NCBI GenBank assembly: GCA_948329525.1
Contig: CAOJBM010000005.1
Coordinates: 1-44,193 of the forward strand
Length of the DNA stretch: 44,193 nucleotides
Origin: an uncultured Mycoplasmatota bacterium
Lineage (GTDB): Bacteria > Bacillota_I > Bacilli_A > RF39 > UBA660
Direction of reading: 5' to 3'
The translations under genes and the position numbers were made by a program. The notes under the pieces are model-generated. The model made no database searches. It was not told the origin of the DNA and saw nothing but the letters and a program-made list of their open reading frames with translations. Of this stretch, positions 41,923 to 44,193 are shown in pieces; position 1 is the first letter of the stretch, and each line of letters starts with the position of its first letter.

Positions 41923-42913
41923 AATCTGTCTTTAAAATATTTTTTATATCTTTTATGGACATATTAACACAATCAGCTATAAATTCTATTGTCAAATCTT
42001 TTGCAAACATAGCTTTAATCATAGCGATTTTTTCTTTTTTTCCTTGTTCAAGACCTTGTTCAAGACCACGTTTAAGCCCTCGATCAAAGGCTTTTTCTAC
42101 CCAAACATTTTGTAACTCTTCTCTAGCTGCTAACTCCCGATCATAATTGAATTTTAAATCATCATCGTTATTTGTTACATTAGAAGCATCACTAACATAT
42201 TCTTTCACTATCTCCATCTCCCTTATTAATGAATCTAATTTTTCATTATCTTCTTCAATTTGGGCATAGATAAATTTCTCTATTTCATCTAACCCTTCAA
42301 TACCTAGAGTATAACACTTTTTTCGTAAATTGGGAATATAGATATTGATAATTATGATAGCATCTGTTAGTACTGTTCCATCTTCATCTTTAAGATAATA
42401 AATGTAATATGTTTTATCTTTTCCAAGAAATGCAAAGTTATTAAAGTTAATCAAGATACTTTGACGATACTTATTATAATTCTTGCTATTTTTAACAATT
42501 GCATTAAATTGTTTATTGTTATAATCCATATTACGATGTAGAATTTCAATACTAGAATTATTATTCATTTCAATTGTAATTACAGTATTATCAATCTGAC
42601 AAACAAAGTCACACTTTTGAGAAAGAATCTTTTTATTATTTTTAGGAACATCATTACTTATTATTTGCATGTCTTTTAAAAGTTTATTATTATCTACATC
42701 TAGGAGCTTAGATAAGATAAAAGAAACATACTTTTTACCATTAGGATGATTAAACATCGTGTGAAACATATCATCGTTAACGATAGATATCTTATCAATT
42801 TGATCTCTTGGTTTAGTTTCTAAAATAAATTCATTATTAATATCTAAAGAATATAAAGTTTCAATATTTTGATTTCTTACTTTTAAAGAAGGAAATTCTT
42901 TTCTTTGGGGCAT
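41921..42913 (-). CDS. Rpn/PD-(D/E)XK nuclease family (putative transposase-type)
   Basis: 330 aa. It matches the Rpn/PDDEXK_2 family of recombination-promoting nucleases. DDMFHTMFNHPNGKKYVSFILS near residues 47-68 is the family entry motif. The active site is KCDFVCQIDNTVITIEMN near 99-116 (Asp, then Glu of ExN/Q), followed by RNMDYNNKQF. The C-terminus has the usual Gln/Gly/Glu repeats RGLKRGLEQGLEQGKKEK and a short helical bundle. It is usually present in many copies per genome and spreads as an accessory gene. GAGGAGG precedes the ATG on the minus strand. No terminal repeats or target duplications are visible, so mobility is not shown. Confidence 0.88.
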   Translation of the reverse strand: MPQRKEFPSLKVRNQNIETLYSLDINNEFILETKPRDQIDKISIVNDDMFHTMFNHPNGKKYVSFILSKLLDVDNNKLLKDMQIISNDVPKNNKKILSQKCDFVCQIDNTVITIEMNNNSSIEILHRNMDYNNKQFNAIVKNSKNYNKYRQSILINFNNFAFLGKDKTYYIYYLKDEDGTVLTDAIIIINIYIPNLRKKCYTLGIEGLDEIEKFIYAQIEEDNEKLDSLIREMEIVKEYVSDASNVTNNDDDLKFNYDRELAAREELQNVWVEKAFDRGLKRGLEQGLEQGKKEKIAMIKAMFAKDLTIEFIADCVNMSIKDIKNILKTD

Positions 42914-42941
42914 TATTTTACCTCCTCATCTATCTATATTA

Positions 42942-42964
42942 AAAGAACATCAAACTTGTTCTTT
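42942..42964 (-). repeat. Hairpin in the leader of the nuclease gene
   Basis: An 8-bp inverted repeat AAAGAACA/TGTTCTTT (42942-42949 with 42957-42964) with a 7-nt loop, just upstream of the ribosome binding site at 42921-42927. The rest of 42965-43083 shows nothing recognisable. Confidence 0.45.
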
Positions 42965-43083
42965 CACTATATAGATTCTAGCTTTTTAAGATATTTCCTC
43001 TTTTTTATGAGAAATTTCTTTGATTTTTTGATAAACATTACATTAAAAATAATAGTTGCCATCAAGTCTAGCTTTATAAACAA

Positions 43084-43117
43084 ATAACTTTCGCAAAATA
43101 GTTCTTGCGAAAGTTAT
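43084..43117. repeat. 13-bp inverted repeat
   Basis: Arms 43084-43096 and 43105-43117 are perfect complements with an 8-nt loop; T-rich sequence follows on the plus side. It could be a terminator-like element or an element end. No plus-strand gene precedes it. Confidence 0.6.
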
Positions 43118-43139
43118 TATTTTTGCTTATAGTATAGTT

Positions 43140-43197
43140 AATGATGTTTAAAAAATTCTAGGTACTGCACATTTAGAATTTTAAACATCATTTTTTT
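43140..43197 (+). ncRNA. Candidate small hairpin RNA
   Basis: An approximately 19-bp stem with a 2-nt bulge (43140-43160 with about 43172-43190) and a loop GGTACTGCACATT-like is followed by T7. The T-run lies on the plus side, away from the minus-strand HTH gene. TTGCGA (43105-43110) and TATAGT (43128-43133) with a 17-bp spacer could drive a ~58-nt transcript. Its end overlaps the HTH gene 3' end by a few bases only. Confidence 0.3.
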
Positions 43198-43436
43198 GGT
43201 GGAACATATTCAAATAAGTTTGATACATCTATACCACATAGTGATAAAACATAAGCTATTCTTGAAAAAACATCCTTATCAATTCTTACAGATTGGTCTG
43301 TATAATATTTTTTTACTACATCATAATTTAGACCCGTTAATCTTCCCATTTTCGAAATAGATATACCTGCTTTATCCATTGCTTCTCCAATATGACATAT
43401 GCATTTGCCGCAATCTATAAGTAATAGTGATTCCAT
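43188..43436 (-). CDS. Small Cro/C1-type HTH regulator
   Basis: 82 aa. A Cys-containing start (LLLIDCGKCICHIGEAM) is followed by a compact HTH: AGISISKMGRLTGLNYDVVKKYYTDQSVRIDKDVFSRIAYVLSLCGI, an HTH_26/XRE-like arrangement. Four cysteines in 82 residues (11, 14 and 16 near each other, one later) raise the possibility of metal or redox sensing. AAAGGAGT precedes the ATG on the minus strand. It is divergent from the surface protein at 43670, with a perfect 18-bp palindrome between them. Confidence 0.75.
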   Translation of the reverse strand: MESLLLIDCGKCICHIGEAMDKAGISISKMGRLTGLNYDVVKKYYTDQSVRIDKDVFSRIAYVLSLCGIDVSNLFEYVPPKK

Positions 43437-43512
43437 TAAAGTCTACTCCTTTCTTACTTCCAAATTTTACCATAATTAATACACAAGATTAAACCCATAT
43501 ATTTAATAGTTA

Positions 43513-43530
43513 ACATTTGATATCAAATGT
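43513..43530. promoter_or_regulatory. 18-bp perfect palindrome, candidate operator
   Basis: ACATTTGATATCAAATGT (43513-43530) lies in the 233-bp gap between the HTH regulator and the divergent surface protein gene. The rest of this gap is AT-rich, with TTGACA at 43618-43623 and TATAAT at 43646-43651, which are 22 bp apart and therefore badly spaced for one promoter. Confidence 0.5.
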
Positions 43531-43669
43531 ATAATTGTATGTAATTAATACTAATAATTCTTGATTTATATTATCTTTTATAATATAATCTAATTATCAT
43601 AGGTACACACAAATACCTTGACATAATTTTTTAAAAATAGGGAAATATAATAGTAGCTGGAGGAAAAAT

Positions 43670-44193
43670 ATGGAAAAATTTAATAAGTATGGAAGTTTAA
43701 AAAAGAAAGCCCTAATAGGAGTTTATGCTTTTCTAATAATAGGAATTATCTTAATGGGAACGACATATGCCGTTTATCAAACAGAAGATGAAGTATTATT
43801 TATTAATGCTCGTGTAGGAAAGTTCAATGCTAACGACATTGAACTAGCAATGAAACTAGATGGAGAAGATATCGAATCTCCCCCAAGTAAAGATAATTAT
43901 GTTGTAACAGTTACTTGTGATAATGCAGATGGTAGTTGGGATTCAAATAGATGGGGAGCTAATGTAGATAATATTAGTGCAGGAAAAGTAAAATGTGAAG
44001 TAAACTTTGCTACACCAGAAGCTACTTTAAGTGATGTCACAGCAACAAGTGATAAGACAACAATAAGTTTAAGTTATACAGCAGCAGGTATAGGAACAAA
44101 CACAACATGTGTGTATGGTGAGTCTAATAGTTATGGAAGTACAGCAGAGGGGACAACAAATAGTAAGTGTAGTATCAGTGGACTTTCAATGGA
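43670..44193 (+). CDS. Surface protein, 3' part beyond the window
   Basis: The first 174 residues are visible; the frame is still open at the window end. An N-terminal basic stretch (MEKFNKYGSLKKKALIG) and hydrophobic helix (VYAFLIIGIILMGTTYAVYQ) form a signal anchor or peptide. The outer part is Thr/Ser/Asn/Gly-rich with paired cysteines (TVTCDNADGS ... KVKCEVNF; TTCVYGES ... SKCSISG), the pattern of repeated disulfide-bonded Ig- or fibronectin-like surface domains. GGAGG (43659-43663) precedes the ATG. Composition (many ACA and GCA codons) is less AT-rich than the neighbours. It probably continues with repeated domains. Confidence 0.75.
   Translation, partial: MEKFNKYGSLKKKALIGVYAFLIIGIILMGTTYAVYQTEDEVLFINARVGKFNANDIELAMKLDGEDIESPPSKDNYVVTVTCDNADGSWDSNRWGANVDNISAGKVKCEVNFATPEATLSDVTATSDKTTISLSYTAAGIGTNTTCVYGESNSYGSTAEGTTNSKCSISGLSM

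Noticed and set aside
42905-43087. 60-aa plus-strand frame in the nuclease leader
   Set aside because: No ribosome binding site, and it overlaps the start of the minus-strand nuclease gene; low-complexity Phe/Ile composition.
1-44193. Possibility of code 4 (TGA as Trp) suggested by low GC
   Set aside because: dnaB, nifS, the nuclease and the HTH gene end naturally at TGA, with overlapping or adjacent starts of the next gene in two cases; tryptophans are encoded by TGG.
1-44193. tRNA, rRNA or CRISPR array
   Set aside because: No cloverleaf with a TTCGANTC-type arm, no rRNA-like conserved GC-rich blocks, and no regularly spaced repeats were found by eye.

Overview
The window is about 44 kb of very AT-rich DNA (roughly 28-30% GC by eye) from a Gram-positive, endospore-forming member of the Bacillota, most likely a small-genome gut-type Bacilli/Erysipelotrichia-like lineage. 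Supporting evidence: genes for SpoIVA, SpoVIF, EzrA, the DnaB/DnaI helicase-loading pair, LiaF-like and sortase-type surface proteins, a T-box ahead of thrS, TTGACA/TATAAT promoters, AAGGAGG-type ribosome binding sites and strong intrinsic terminators. TGA is used as a stop (for example at the end of dnaB), so this is the standard bacterial code and not that of Mycoplasma.

Layout. 1-6.6 kb: an AI-2E-type membrane permease, a frameshift-scarred NTF2-like remnant, a secreted CHAP amidase, the FtsK/SpoIIIE DNA translocase, a broken gene, then about 700 bp of accessory debris. That debris holds a GC-rich structured remnant, a 24-bp inverted repeat and an apparently unannotated type I toxin-antitoxin locus. 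6.6-18 kb: housekeeping and sporulation genes (engB, a pseudopilin, der, spoVIF, fhs, spoIVA, the HU gene) mixed with XRE, secreted and membrane proteins of unknown role. 18-27.6 kb: a sortase-anchored protein, dnaB-dnaI, recX under a LexA-like box, and a T-box operon holding an unknown gene plus a threonyl-tRNA synthetase without its TGS domain. 27.6-31.1 kb: a tight four-gene operon in which a protein-kinase-fold protein sits among three paralogous proteins of unknown family. 31-42 kb: a HelD-type helicase, a lysine-rich membrane-anchored beta-propeller, the ymfF/ymfH M16 peptidase pair, rpsD with its S4 leader on the minus strand, ezrA, and a nifS/rhodanese pair. 42-44.2 kb: an Rpn-type PD-(D/E)XK nuclease, a small HTH regulator and a divergent surface protein cut off by the window end.

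How genes work together: dnaB/dnaI load the replicative helicase; ftsK, ezrA and spoIVA serve division and spore formation; engB, der, rpsD and thrS serve translation; nifS plus the rhodanese handle persulfide sulfur. The most novel-looking items are (i) the type I toxin-antitoxin locus at 6.3-6.6 kb, whose predicted mRNA folds 5' end to 3' end as in hok-like systems, (ii) the kinase plus three-paralog operon, and (iii) a repeated domain found next to dnaI and, in two copies, directly before the TGS-less thrS.
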